Shown here: one piece after another, positions 46,129-55,228 of the stretch
Layout of the letters: each line of letters starts with the position of its first letter
Numbering within the stretch: the first letter of the stretch is position 1
Assembly: GCF_051251085.1 (NCBI RefSeq)
Contig: NZ_JBPCZH010000001.1
Span: 434,001 to 498,000, forward strand
Direction of reading: 5' to 3'
DNA: 64,000 nt
DNA from: Cernens ardua
GTDB lineage: Bacteria; Pseudomonadota; Gammaproteobacteria; Pseudomonadales; Halomonadaceae
Program-made: the position numbers and the translations under genes
The notes under the pieces: model-generated
What the model was told of the DNA's origin: nothing
Databases searched by the model: none
Seen by the model: only the letters and a program-made list of their open reading frames with translations

Positions 46129-47964
46129 ATGTCGAATGGCCCACTCTTTGATACCAACAGTCCACTCAATGCGGAACAGGCTGCGCGTCTGAATCAGGCA
46201 CTTGAAGGGCTGAATTCTCACCAGCTGACCTGGCTTTCGGGCTACGTGTCAGCGCTGGCCTTCAATGCCAATGGCGCCACTGCCGGCGCGGCCGAAAATA
46301 TAGCGGCAGGTACAGCGTCAGGCGCATCAGCGGTCTCATTACCGCTCACCGTGCTATTCGGCTCGCAGACGGGTAACGCTGAACATGTGGCCGAAGAAGT
46401 CGCCGCAAAAGCAAAGGCACAAGGTTTTACGGTCAAATTGCTGGATATGGCAAATGCCAGCAAGAAGGATTTCAAGGATCCCGGCCATTTCCTGATCGTT
46501 GTCAGCACACAGGGTGAAGGCGAGCCACCGGATACCGCGGAAGGTTTTTACGAGCTGCTTGATGGCCGCAAGGCACCCAAACTCGAAGGGTCAACATTCA
46601 CGGTATTGGGACTGGGTGATTCCAGTTACGAATACTTCTGTGAAATGGGTAAACGCACCGACAAGCGTTTTGCTGAATTGGGTGCCGAACGTATTTACGA
46701 GCGTGCCGATGCCGACGTCGATTACGAAGAGACCGCAGAGCAGTGGACAGAACAGGCACTGGCTGCGTACAAAGCACGTCAGGGTGGCGCCGCTGAAGCG
46801 AATACCAGTACGGAGGCTGCCACTACAGCAACAAGTACTGCCAACAAGCCCACCTATTCGCGCAAAAATCCGTTTCAGGCAGAGGTCCTTGATTCCATTC
46901 AATTGAATGGTCGTGGTTCTGCTAAAAACACGCATCATATCGAACTTTCACTGGAAGGCTCAGGGCTTGAGTACAAACCAGGGGATGCTGTGGGTATCGT
47001 TCCCCAGAATGATCCCGATTATGTCGATGAAGTCATGCAGCTTTTGGAAGCTGAAGCAGATCATGATCTGGGCGATGGGCGCCTGCTACGTGATGCCCTG
47101 CTAAGCGAGCTGGAAGTGACGACGCTTACGCGCCCGCTGGTCAAACACTGGGCTGAAATCAGTGATTCCGATGAACTGAAACGCCTACTGCATGAAGATA
47201 ATCGTGAAGAGCTGCGAGAATGGCTTTATGGCCGCCAGATCATCGATATGCTACGTGACTACCCGGTCAAGGGGCTTAGCCCACAGGATTTCGTGAGCGC
47301 CCTGCGTAAGCTACCGCCACGCTTGTACTCTATTGCGTCTTCACTGGAAGCCAATCCGGACGAAGTGCACCTGACGGTCGGGATTGTACGCTACGAAGCC
47401 CATGGTCGTGCACGTAATGGGGTTACAAGTACGTGGCTGGCTGATCGTGTAAAGCCGGGCGACACCGTTCCGATCTACATCGATCACAACAAAAACTTCA
47501 AGCTGCCTGATGATCCGACGACACCGATGATCATGGTGGGCCCCGGTACTGGCATAGCGCCTTTCCGTGCGTTTCTTCAACAGCGTGAAGAAGAAGGAGC
47601 CCACGGCAAGAACTGGCTGTTCTTCGGGGATCAGCACTTCGAAACCGACTTCCTTTATCAGGCAGAGTGGCTGAAAATGCGTGCGGATGGGCTACTCACT
47701 CATCTGGATGTCGCCTTTTCACGTGATCAGGAAGAGAAAGTCTACGTTCAGGACCGCCTGCGTGAACACGGTAAGGAAGTGTTCGAATGGCTTGAGAATG
47801 GCGCGCATTTCTATGTCTGTGGTGATGGCGACCGCATGGCGAGTGATGTACATGCGACCCTGATCGACATTATCCAGCAACAGGGTGGACTGGACGAAGA
47901 GTCAGCCACCGCTTGGCTCCGCGAGCTTCAGCAGGCCAAACGCTACCAGCGGGACGTATACTAA
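46129..47964 (+). CDS. cysJ: Sulfite reductase flavoprotein alpha subunit
   Basis: NADPH-dependent flavoprotein that feeds electrons to CysI for reduction of sulfite to sulfide. The flavodoxin domain begins at about residue 67 with LFGSQTGNAEHVAEEV, the FAD-binding part has PRLYSIASS, the NADPH site is GPGTGIAPFRAFLQQ, and the protein ends YQRDVY as in E. coli. 611 residues, slightly long because of an Ala/Thr-rich linker. GGGGAAAG lies before the ATG. Its stop overlaps the cysI start. Confidence 0.97.
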   Translation: MSNGPLFDTNSPLNAEQAARLNQALEGLNSHQLTWLSGYVSALAFNANGATAGAAENIAAGTASGASAVSLPLTVLFGSQTGNAEHVAEEVAAKAKAQGFTVKLLDMANASKKDFKDPGHFLIVVSTQGEGEPPDTAEGFYELLDGRKAPKLEGSTFTVLGLGDSSYEYFCEMGKRTDKRFAELGAERIYERADADVDYEETAEQWTEQALAAYKARQGGAAEANTSTEAATTATSTANKPTYSRKNPFQAEVLDSIQLNGRGSAKNTHHIELSLEGSGLEYKPGDAVGIVPQNDPDYVDEVMQLLEAEADHDLGDGRLLRDALLSELEVTTLTRPLVKHWAEISDSDELKRLLHEDNREELREWLYGRQIIDMLRDYPVKGLSPQDFVSALRKLPPRLYSIASSLEANPDEVHLTVGIVRYEAHGRARNGVTSTWLADRVKPGDTVPIYIDHNKNFKLPDDPTTPMIMVGPGTGIAPFRAFLQQREEEGAHGKNWLFFGDQHFETDFLYQAEWLKMRADGLLTHLDVAFSRDQEEKVYVQDRLREHGKEVFEWLENGAHFYVCGDGDRMASDVHATLIDIIQQQGGLDEESATAWLRELQQAKRYQRDVY

Positions 47965-49706
47965 TGACCGATATTATTGCCAAACTCCGTGACGCAGACC
48001 TTTCCGAATACTCCGCCAACGAGCGCCTCAAAGTCGAAAGCGACTATCTGCGCGGGCAGCTGGAAGCTGATATGGCAGACATCGCCACCGGTGCTGTCTC
48101 GGATGCTGATCTACAGCTGACCAAATTCCACGGTTTTTACCTGCAGGATGACCGTGACCTGCGCAGTGAGCGCCGCCAGCAAAAGCTCGAACCACTTTAC
48201 GCCTTCATGGTGCGTTGCCGCATTCCCGGCGGCCGGTTGAGTGCTGAGCAATGGCGTACGATCGATGACGTTGCCACGCATTACGCCAATAATACGCTAC
48301 GTATTACGACCCGCCAGACACTTCAGTATCACGGGATTTACAAGCGGAACCTGCGTGCGCATCTGAAAGAGATCAATAACGTGATGGTGGATACCATTGC
48401 CGCCTGTGGCGATGTTAACCGTAACGTGACCTCAACCGCCAACCCGAGCCGTTCAAAACTGCACTATCGCCTCTACGAACTCGGCGCTCAAATCAGTGAC
48501 CACCTGCTGCCGCATACCCGTGCATACCACGAGATATTCCTGGGTGAGGAACGTGTTTTTGGTGGGCCAGATGAAGTGGTGGAACCGCTTTATACCCAGT
48601 ATTACCTGCCGCGTAAATTCAAGATTGGGTTAGCGCTGCCACCTGACAATGAAATCGATATTCATACCAATGATCTTGGCTTTATCGCGATTGTTGAAAA
48701 TGGTGAAATTGTCGGCGCCAATATTGCTGTGGGGGGTGGTATGGGCTCTACTCACGGTGAACCGGAGACCTATCCCCGTATCTCGACCGTAATTGGCTAT
48801 GCCCCCTACGACAAGCTAATTGATGTGGCCGAAAAGGTCATGCTGGTACAGCGTGACAATGGAGACCGCAAGAATCGTAAGCACGCGCGCCTGAAGTATA
48901 CGGTCGATACCATGGGCGTCGAGGGTTTCAAGAGCGAGTTGCAGAAGTATCTCGGCTATGACCTGGAAGCGGCCCGTGAGTATCACTTTGAGACGACCGG
49001 CGATATCCTTGGCTGGTATCAAGGTGAAGATGGCTTATGGCACTACGGGCTATTCATCGAAAATGGTCGTATCAAGGATTATCCGACCGATGCCCCGATC
49101 CATGCAGGGATGCTACTAAAAAGTGGGTTGCGTGCCATCGCCGAATCCTTCGATGGTGATATTGTCATGAGCTGTAATCAGAACATCATCATCAGCAATG
49201 TACCGGAAACACACAAAACGGTCATTGATGACCTGCTGAATCAGTATCACATGTTGAAGAGCGCAACCCCCTTGCGTCAGCACTCCATCGCATGTGTGGC
49301 ACTTCCCACCTGCGGGTTGGCAATGGCCGAGAGTGAGCGCTATTTGCCCACATTGCTGGATAAGCTTGACAACATCATGCGCGATGCAGGCCTTGCCAAT
49401 GATCCGATTATTATTCGCATGACGGGCTGCCCCAATGGCTGTGGCCGACCTTTCATGGCGGAAATCGGACTGGTGGGTAAAGCGATCGGTCGTTATAACC
49501 TTTATTTGGGCGGTAACTTTATCGGTACTCGCCTGAATAAAATGTATCGTGAAAATATCGACGAAGCTGAAATTCTCAAGGAACTCACTCCCCTGCTCTA
49601 CCGTTATGCACAGGAGCGCCACAACGGTGAATGCTTCGGTGATTTCGTGATTCGTGCGGGTGTGATCAAGGCAACCGGGAACGGCCTGGATTTTCACGAC
49701 CAGTAA
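47964..49706 (+). CDS. cysI: Sulfite reductase hemoprotein beta subunit
   Basis: Siroheme and [4Fe-4S] subunit that carries out six-electron reduction of sulfite. The cluster/siroheme cysteines are C444, C450, C489 and C493 (CVALPTC and CPNGC), with the same spacing as 434/440/479/483 in E. coli. 580 residues. The start at 47964 overlaps the cysJ stop (TAATG), so the longer frame from 47913 is not used. No cysH follows here. Confidence 0.98.
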   Translation: MTDIIAKLRDADLSEYSANERLKVESDYLRGQLEADMADIATGAVSDADLQLTKFHGFYLQDDRDLRSERRQQKLEPLYAFMVRCRIPGGRLSAEQWRTIDDVATHYANNTLRITTRQTLQYHGIYKRNLRAHLKEINNVMVDTIAACGDVNRNVTSTANPSRSKLHYRLYELGAQISDHLLPHTRAYHEIFLGEERVFGGPDEVVEPLYTQYYLPRKFKIGLALPPDNEIDIHTNDLGFIAIVENGEIVGANIAVGGGMGSTHGEPETYPRISTVIGYAPYDKLIDVAEKVMLVQRDNGDRKNRKHARLKYTVDTMGVEGFKSELQKYLGYDLEAAREYHFETTGDILGWYQGEDGLWHYGLFIENGRIKDYPTDAPIHAGMLLKSGLRAIAESFDGDIVMSCNQNIIISNVPETHKTVIDDLLNQYHMLKSATPLRQHSIACVALPTCGLAMAESERYLPTLLDKLDNIMRDAGLANDPIIIRMTGCPNGCGRPFMAEIGLVGKAIGRYNLYLGGNFIGTRLNKMYRENIDEAEILKELTPLLYRYAQERHNGECFGDFVIRAGVIKATGNGLDFHDQ

Positions 49707-49733
49707 AGAGTGATAGACACGTTAATATCAATG

Positions 49734-49774
49734 AAAACGGCATCCTCAACGTGAATAAGAGGATGCCGTTTTTA
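49734..49774. terminator. Terminator between cysI and the convergent exporter gene
   Basis: 13-base stem (49734-49746 with 49760-49772; ACGGCATCCT/AGGATGCCGT) and a 13-base loop, followed by T5 on the plus strand and TTTT on the minus strand. Confidence 0.9.
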
Positions 49775-49810
49775 TTGTGCTTACATGATATTTATAACAC
49801 TGATTGATCA

Positions 49811-50701
49811 TTAAAAGACCAGCATGCTGATACCGATCACATATAACAACAGCGTAAAAAAGAGTTTCAAATAATAGGTCGGAAGGACGCGTGCCCAACG
49901 GGCACCCAATAATGTTCCCGGAATGGTCGGTAGCAGGAACAGTATGAGGTAGTAATAATTGAGATAACCCATATTATGAGCAGGTAGATGATGAACATGC
50001 CAACCAGACGACACCATAAAGATCAAGACGACGATCGAATACAGCCAAACGATAACGGTAGTGGTACCAATCGCTTTTTTGATGGTTAACCCTAAATATT
50101 CATAGTAAGGGACAGCAAAGGAAGCGGCTCCCGATAAGGTGGACACAATACCCAACAAAAGGCCCCCACCGTACATTAAACCGGGGCTATATGAAGAATG
50201 TGACATCCCCACATTCGGAGAAGAATTCTTTCCCAGCAATTGTAGCGTGGAGCGTATAGCCAATACGAGCGTTGCTATTGCGAAAATCAGCACCATGGCT
50301 CGATTTGAAATGTGTGACATGGCAAGGCAACCCAAGGCAGCACCCACCATTACCCACGGCGCTGACTTTTTCACGACTGACCACTCGATATGATCATATG
50401 TGGCATGTTTATAGATACCAATGGCACCCGCCAACATCAGTGAGCCGATCATGGTAGTGATACTGGTTTGCATCAGACCCGTGGCCTGTGCATTGCTATA
50501 ATTAAGCAACATATAAATGGATGGTGTGACAATCAACCCCGCACCTCCACCAAAAAGCCCTGCCAGTATACTGCCCAAAAATGCCAATACAATGGCCGCA
50601 CAAATCAGCACACTCCATCCCCTTAAATAAGTTATTATCGTATAAGCGATAATATCAGGAATTAAAAACCACGATGAACTTATATTCCCATTACCCATCA
50701 C
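49811..50701 (-). CDS. TauE/SafE-family (TSUP) permease, possible sulfite exporter
   Basis: Inner-membrane permease of about eight helices over 296 residues. The family signature AGLFGGGAGLIVTPSIY lies near residue 48, and the second half has GIVSTLSGAASFAVPYY. TSUP members export sulfite, sulfoacetate or related C-S compounds. Its place facing cysJI suggests that it disposes of excess sulfite, but this is inferred. The start is either GTG 50701 or the next codon, ATG 50698; neither has a clear ribosome site. Confidence 0.85.
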   Translation of the reverse strand: MMGNGNISSSWFLIPDIIAYTIITYLRGWSVLICAAIVLAFLGSILAGLFGGGAGLIVTPSIYMLLNYSNAQATGLMQTSITTMIGSLMLAGAIGIYKHATYDHIEWSVVKKSAPWVMVGAALGCLAMSHISNRAMVLIFAIATLVLAIRSTLQLLGKNSSPNVGMSHSSYSPGLMYGGGLLLGIVSTLSGAASFAVPYYEYLGLTIKKAIGTTTVIVWLYSIVVLIFMVSSGWHVHHLPAHNMGYLNYYYLILFLLPTIPGTLLGARWARVLPTYYLKLFFTLLLYVIGISMLVF

Positions 50702-50835
50702 GCCATTAAAAATGTCAGAACTGATCCATATATTAGCTTAAAAACAACGTTTTAATTTTAATGTAAGCAAGATTTAATCTATTAATGAGGACAACCTGAT
50801 TTTCAATTAGAAATATAAAAAGGGAAAGATCGACT

Positions 50836-51336
50836 ATGATAGTACGTAAAATCGATCTGGTGCGGGATTTTAATCAGTGTATCTCCGCCCGAAAGGATGC
50901 CTACCTTTGCAGTTTTGGCACGTTGTCTGGCGTAGAAAAAATCCTCTCTGGTTATCGGGAAAGAGTGGAAGCACGCCTGAACGATTCACGTTTTTATTAT
51001 TACCATGTGTGGGATAAAGGTCGGATTATAGGCCAACTTGAATTTCGTTCCTGCTGGGAAGGCGATCTAATGCATTCGCTGGGATGGAAAAAAGAGAAAA
51101 CCGGCTATCTATACCTGATTTATATAGCGCCTGAATACAGGGGAAGTGGTGTAGTTAATGAAGTACATGATCTCATAACAACGACCCTTACAAGAGAGGG
51201 CTGCAAGCGAGTTGTGCTTTCCGTAAGCACAATGAATGAACGGGCCATGCGTTTTTACAAGAAGAAAGGCTGGTATTATTTAAGCCCTAACCCCAAACAC
51301 GCTACGACAGAGTTTTGGGGGTTAGCGTTGACATAA
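50836..51336 (+). CDS. GNAT-family N-acetyltransferase
   Basis: 166-residue acetyltransferase of unknown substrate. The acetyl-CoA motif is YIAPEYRGSGVVNEVHDL near residues 95-112, with the C-terminal NERAMRFYKKKGWYYLS. The N-terminal half, with KILSGYRERVEARL, resembles small-molecule acetyltransferases. AAAGGGAAAG stands before the ATG. Monocistronic and not linked to an obvious pathway. Confidence 0.86.
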   Translation: MIVRKIDLVRDFNQCISARKDAYLCSFGTLSGVEKILSGYRERVEARLNDSRFYYYHVWDKGRIIGQLEFRSCWEGDLMHSLGWKKEKTGYLYLIYIAPEYRGSGVVNEVHDLITTTLTREGCKRVVLSVSTMNERAMRFYKKKGWYYLSPNPKHATTEFWGLALT

Positions 51337-51467
51337 CTACACACATCTTCTGCTTGATCGTTTGTGTACTAATTGACAATCACACTACTGTAAAACAGGG
51401 TAGTTGAAGCCTGACACATTTATTCCTGTTTTCAATAATGACTCTGCTTTTAGGATAGAAGGTTTCA

Positions 51468-52001
51468 ATGCGTCAAATTAGTCTTCTTGAGTATGATTCG
51501 AATTGGCCCAAACAATATCGGGTTGAAGCAGAACTACTTGCGTCCATCTTCTCGCCGATGCTGGCCAATATTCATCATATTGGGAGCACTAGTGTACCTG
51601 GGCTTATGGCCAAACCCGTCATTGATATTCTTCTGGAGGTAATGGATATTCTTCGGGTGGATAATCTAAATGACAAAATGAAAGGCGCTGGATATAAAGC
51701 GAGAGGGGAAAACGGGATATTCGGTCGCCGTTATTTTCAAAAAGGGAATGGTATACGTACCCATCATCTGCACGTATTCGAACGGGGCCATCCGGAAATT
51801 CATAAACATTTGGCATTCCGGGATTATCTGAGAAAACATGCAGATATTGCTACCAGATACGCGGCATTGAAACAGCAGATTGCTCGTGCATGTCATAACG
51901 ACTCTGCACAATACTCCGCAGCCAAGCATGATTTCATTCAGTATCACACCACGTTGGCGCTAAAGGAATCCACCAATCCGAGTGCATCAGAGCGCCTTTG
52001 A
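51468..52001 (+). CDS. GrpB/Dephospho-CoA kinase-like UPF0157 protein
   Basis: Nucleotidyltransferase-fold protein of the GrpB family, function unsettled. Diagnostic blocks are LLEYDSNWPKQY at the N-terminus, HHIGSTSVPGLMAKPVIDILLEV near residue 40, THHLHVFERG, and HLAFRDYLRKH. 177 residues. It stands 131 bases after the GNAT gene, with AGGATAGAAGG upstream. Confidence 0.9.
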   Translation: MRQISLLEYDSNWPKQYRVEAELLASIFSPMLANIHHIGSTSVPGLMAKPVIDILLEVMDILRVDNLNDKMKGAGYKARGENGIFGRRYFQKGNGIRTHHLHVFERGHPEIHKHLAFRDYLRKHADIATRYAALKQQIARACHNDSAQYSAAKHDFIQYHTTLALKESTNPSASERL

Positions 52002-52052
52002 GAGCACCCAATGCGATCATGCCGTGCCCTGCCTTATCAATAAAGCACATGA

Positions 52053-52856
52053 TCAACTCGCACTCCCCGGCAAGCTCATTGCTTTCTGGCGGATAGTCGC
52101 AATCTGTACCACACAGGGAACGGTAATCCGGTAACTTTCACGTGATAGTCGATAGGCACCGTAGGCAGCGCCCCCTGCTACCGCCACGGGTAATGACACC
52201 GGCAGCAAACGACTTGCCATTGCCTTGGAGCCGAGTGCACGTGCACCCAATACCTTACTACCAATTGAGCGAATGGATCGAAAATAACTAAAGCCGTTCT
52301 TGCGAATTCCTGGCACGATATAATCCGACACCAGGCCGCCCAAACGACTCCAATTGAGTTTATCGAAGGAAACAGCCTCGCGAAGTTTACGCGGATCATA
52401 CACCCGCCCAGCCGTAACTCCCGCTAACAATTCACCGAAGCGCGACTTTTCACCATCCGGCAAACGCTTCCAGTGTTCTTCAAGCATCTTTTCCAGAATC
52501 AGCTTTTCCAACACCTCAGTGGGCTGGTTCAGCTGTTTTGAATCAACCTCAAGATAGGCCGCGACGTCATGGACTATCGTGCGATAAGGCACACCTTGCC
52601 GCCTCAACCGGTTGATAACACTATTACCACCATAGTGTTCGAGTTCGTGGACCAGTACCAGAAGGTCATCACGCGAGAAGGAATGATTATCACGCGCGGC
52701 CAGCAATTGCCTTTTCGCGTCTGCTGCCATGGTGACTCGCACGCGACCAAAATTGGTCAAGTAATTGACCAATGTGACCAGATCATCATCACTGGCTCTT
52801 TCCAGCAAATCGACCAATGGCATGTCTTCTTTCAATACATGTGTTATCGCGCTCAT
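52053..52856 (-). CDS. YaaW family protein (UPF0174)
   Basis: 267-residue protein similar to E. coli YaaW. The shared elements are LLERASDDDLVTLVNYLT at the start, ELEHYGGNSVINRLRRQGVPYRTIVHDV, and a glycine/alanine-rich C-terminus with SYRITVPCVVQIATIRQKAM. A hydrophobic stretch near 225-245 may contact membrane. No function is known. Located 23 bases after gloA on the same strand. Confidence 0.85.
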   Translation of the reverse strand: MSAITHVLKEDMPLVDLLERASDDDLVTLVNYLTNFGRVRVTMAADAKRQLLAARDNHSFSRDDLLVLVHELEHYGGNSVINRLRRQGVPYRTIVHDVAAYLEVDSKQLNQPTEVLEKLILEKMLEEHWKRLPDGEKSRFGELLAGVTAGRVYDPRKLREAVSFDKLNWSRLGGLVSDYIVPGIRKNGFSYFRSIRSIGSKVLGARALGSKAMASRLLPVSLPVAVAGGAAYGAYRLSRESYRITVPCVVQIATIRQKAMSLPGSAS

Positions 52857-52879
52857 ATCACCCTTCTCACATCAACTGA

Positions 52880-53398
52880 TCAATGGTTGGCAATAATTTC
52901 GATCCAATAGCCATCAGGATCACGGATGAAGGCAATGTTCTTCATCCGGCCATCGGTCAAACGTTTTTTGAAATCAACACCCAATTCTTCAAAACGAGCG
53001 CAAGCAGCTTCTATATCCGGGACGGAAACGCAAATATGGCCGAATCCCTGTGGATCATCATTGCCATTATGGTACACCTGCCCTGCTTCTTTCTCGGTGC
53101 CATAATTATGCGTCAATTCGAGTACTCCTGGTTGACCAGCCAACCACAAGCGACGTTCTTCATCTTCCTCGGGTACCTGAGCGCTCTCGTTTACATACGC
53201 CAGGAAATACAGGCTGAATTCGTTTTCAGGAAAATCGCGCTGATCAACCAAAGAAAACCCCAGTACCTTATTATAGAATGCCAGAGACTTTTCGATATCT
53301 TTAACGCGCAACATGGTGTGGTTGAACACAAAACCGTGAGTCTCGCTCGTGGGTTGTTTGAGTTCGCTATGCTGTTGGCGGATATCTGATAATGACAT
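52880..53398 (-). CDS. gloA: Lactoylglutathione lyase (glyoxalase I)
   Basis: Metal-dependent isomerisation of the methylglyoxal-glutathione hemithioacetal. Vicinal-oxygen-chelate fold with metal ligands in FNHTMLRVKDIEKSLAFY (His), LELTHNYGTE (Glu), GFGHICVSV (His) and DGYWIEII (Glu). 172 residues, about 35 more than E. coli GloA, with an N-terminal extension like the Pseudomonas/yeast long form. It is probably co-transcribed with the YaaW gene. Confidence 0.94.
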   Translation of the reverse strand: MSLSDIRQQHSELKQPTSETHGFVFNHTMLRVKDIEKSLAFYNKVLGFSLVDQRDFPENEFSLYFLAYVNESAQVPEEDEERRLWLAGQPGVLELTHNYGTEKEAGQVYHNGNDDPQGFGHICVSVPDIEAACARFEELGVDFKKRLTDGRMKNIAFIRDPDGYWIEIIANH

Positions 53399-53831
53399 GG
53401 TTCGCTCCGTTCATCCTGAAGTTGAAATGAATAGTTGAATGAAAATTTCAATAATCGCTCGGAAACAGGCCTGAGGCGGCGAAAATTCTCCATTGATTAC
53501 ACCAACAAACGCCGCCCCCCAAGCAAACGACGAGTTAAAAAGAAGAACCGTTAGTGATTTATCCTACGGATAAAAAACACTACTACACCCCTTCTCCGAG
53601 CATCTCATACTCAAGAGATCGGGCCGATATCGGCATTATTCAATAGGAGAACAAAAATAAGGAGAAGAAAGCAGGTGGAAAAAAACACGATGCCGAGCGA
53701 TACAGCGGCAATGTCGAGCTGCATGGATCAAGATCCAACCAAGCGCGCGCTGTATGCGGAATTGCTTCACAACGCAACGCTTGCTCCCTACTGACAATTC
53801 AATGTTTGGGATAACGCGTGCCCGGGGTCAG
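53399..53831. other. Gap between gloA and solA-like genes
   Basis: 433 bases that must hold the gloA promoter. The only coding candidate is the small frame at 53675-53794. No terminator was found after the solA-like gene. Confidence 0.5.
53675..53794 (+). CDS. Possible 39-residue protein
   Basis: GTG-initiated frame beginning VEKNTMPSDT and ending LHNATLAPY. AAGGAGA lies about 10 bases before the GTG, and an ATG five codons in is an alternative start. The composition looks protein-like (DPTKRALYAELLHNATL could form a helix), but no family is recognised. It could be a small gene or the remnant of a larger one. Confidence 0.35.
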   Translation: MEKNTMPSDTAAMSSCMDQDPTKRALYAELLHNATLAPY

Positions 53832-55010
53832 TCATACCGCCGTAGGTAGAGGCTGACGTAACGCCTCACGCTGCGGATCAAACAGGGCAATATTCATTTC
53901 GGTTTTTCCATACATGGCTAAATCTGCCAGTATTTCGCCAATGACGGGTACGAATTTGAAACCATGACCGGAAAAACCACACCCTATCACCACCTGCGGT
54001 TTCTCGGGGTGGAGGCCAACGATAAAGTGCTCATCCGGAGTTACCGAATACAGGCACGTTTTAGCCTGCACCACATTTGGCGTCAAATGAGGGAACAACT
54101 CCAACCCTCTTTTATGCATTGTCGCGATCTCTTCCGGATACACATTTCGATCAATGGTTTGCGGTGTCGTCGGTGACCCGACACGGAAAAAGCCGAATTT
54201 AAGCCCACCGTCCGGGCCATCGGTCATCGGAAAACCATAAATCTGATCATTGTCATCCGTCTGTTCGACATAGACGGGGTGCTGATCATCCGCATATTTT
54301 TCATAAGGCACCTTCGAATAATCAGGGGTGAACCAGTGGAATACCATGCGTTCAACGCTAATCGGAAAATTCAGCTCGGGCAGTAATTGTGGTGCCCAGG
54401 CACCCGGCGTCACTATCAGTTTATCTCCTGTATACATCCCTTTACTGGTGACCACCTGAACCTGACCATCGGGTAAGGTGGACCAATGAGTGACGGGCTC
54501 GCCAAAGTGAATATCCGCCCCTTTACGTTGAGCGACTTCCGCATTGGCCATGGTCGTCTCTTCAGGACGAACATAGCCTGCATTGGGCTCGTACAGGCCC
54601 AACGCGTGGTCCTTGGGATTCATGGTGGGAAAACGTTCGCGAATCTCTTCAGCCGTGAGGATCTCATACTCCAATCCATGTTCCTGTGCAGCTTCCAGAC
54701 TTCCTTTGAACGTCAGGCTTTCGGGGTGACCAATGTTGATATTGCCGCACAGTTTAAGGATATCGCGGCCGGACTCTTTTTCGAGCTTTCGCCAACCTTC
54801 ATAGGCACGTTTCAACAAGGGAACATAGTCAGGGCTTTCGAAGTAGGCCTGTCGGATGATGCGGGTACCACCATGTGCTGAACCCTGATCGTGACCGGGC
54901 CAAAAAGTCTCCAGGGCCAGGACCTTGACACCGCGCTCTGCCAGTACATTGGCGGCAGCCCCGCCCATTGACCCAGCGCCGATAATGATGACTTCATAAT
55001 GCTCTGCCAT
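53832..55010 (-). CDS. solA: Sarcosine / N-methyl amino acid oxidase (MSOX/SolA family)
   Basis: Flavin oxidase that removes the methyl group of an N-methyl amino acid. The Rossmann motif VIIIGAGSMGGAAANVLAERG is at residues 6-26, and the covalent-flavin cysteine is C319 in KTCLYSVTPDEHFIVG. 392 residues, the usual length. E. coli SolA acts on N-methyltryptophan, but here the gene lies beside a dimethylglycine oxidase gene, which makes sarcosine the more likely substrate. The two genes are 218 bases apart. Confidence 0.88.
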   Translation of the reverse strand: MAEHYEVIIIGAGSMGGAAANVLAERGVKVLALETFWPGHDQGSAHGGTRIIRQAYFESPDYVPLLKRAYEGWRKLEKESGRDILKLCGNINIGHPESLTFKGSLEAAQEHGLEYEILTAEEIRERFPTMNPKDHALGLYEPNAGYVRPEETTMANAEVAQRKGADIHFGEPVTHWSTLPDGQVQVVTSKGMYTGDKLIVTPGAWAPQLLPELNFPISVERMVFHWFTPDYSKVPYEKYADDQHPVYVEQTDDNDQIYGFPMTDGPDGGLKFGFFRVGSPTTPQTIDRNVYPEEIATMHKRGLELFPHLTPNVVQAKTCLYSVTPDEHFIVGLHPEKPQVVIGCGFSGHGFKFVPVIGEILADLAMYGKTEMNIALFDPQREALRQPLPTAV

Positions 55011-55228
55011 GATTGCCCCCTCATCATAATGCTGCGATATTCAGTACGTGTCTCTATTCGCGTGAGCGCCGTCCTTTCTTGAACACTGTCCCCCTGCCCC
55101 CTCTCTTTTGAGCAATGTCTCGCGGGACAGTAGAGCGTTTCATTTCTCAGACAAGGGCCTTTCTTCTCAAGACCTTGCCCCATGAGTCGCCATGCGGATA
55201 TGAAACGCCCTATGAGAAAAAACAGCCG

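Noticed and set aside
49116..49697. 193-codon frame opposite cysI
   Set aside because: Antisense shadow of the conserved siroheme domain.
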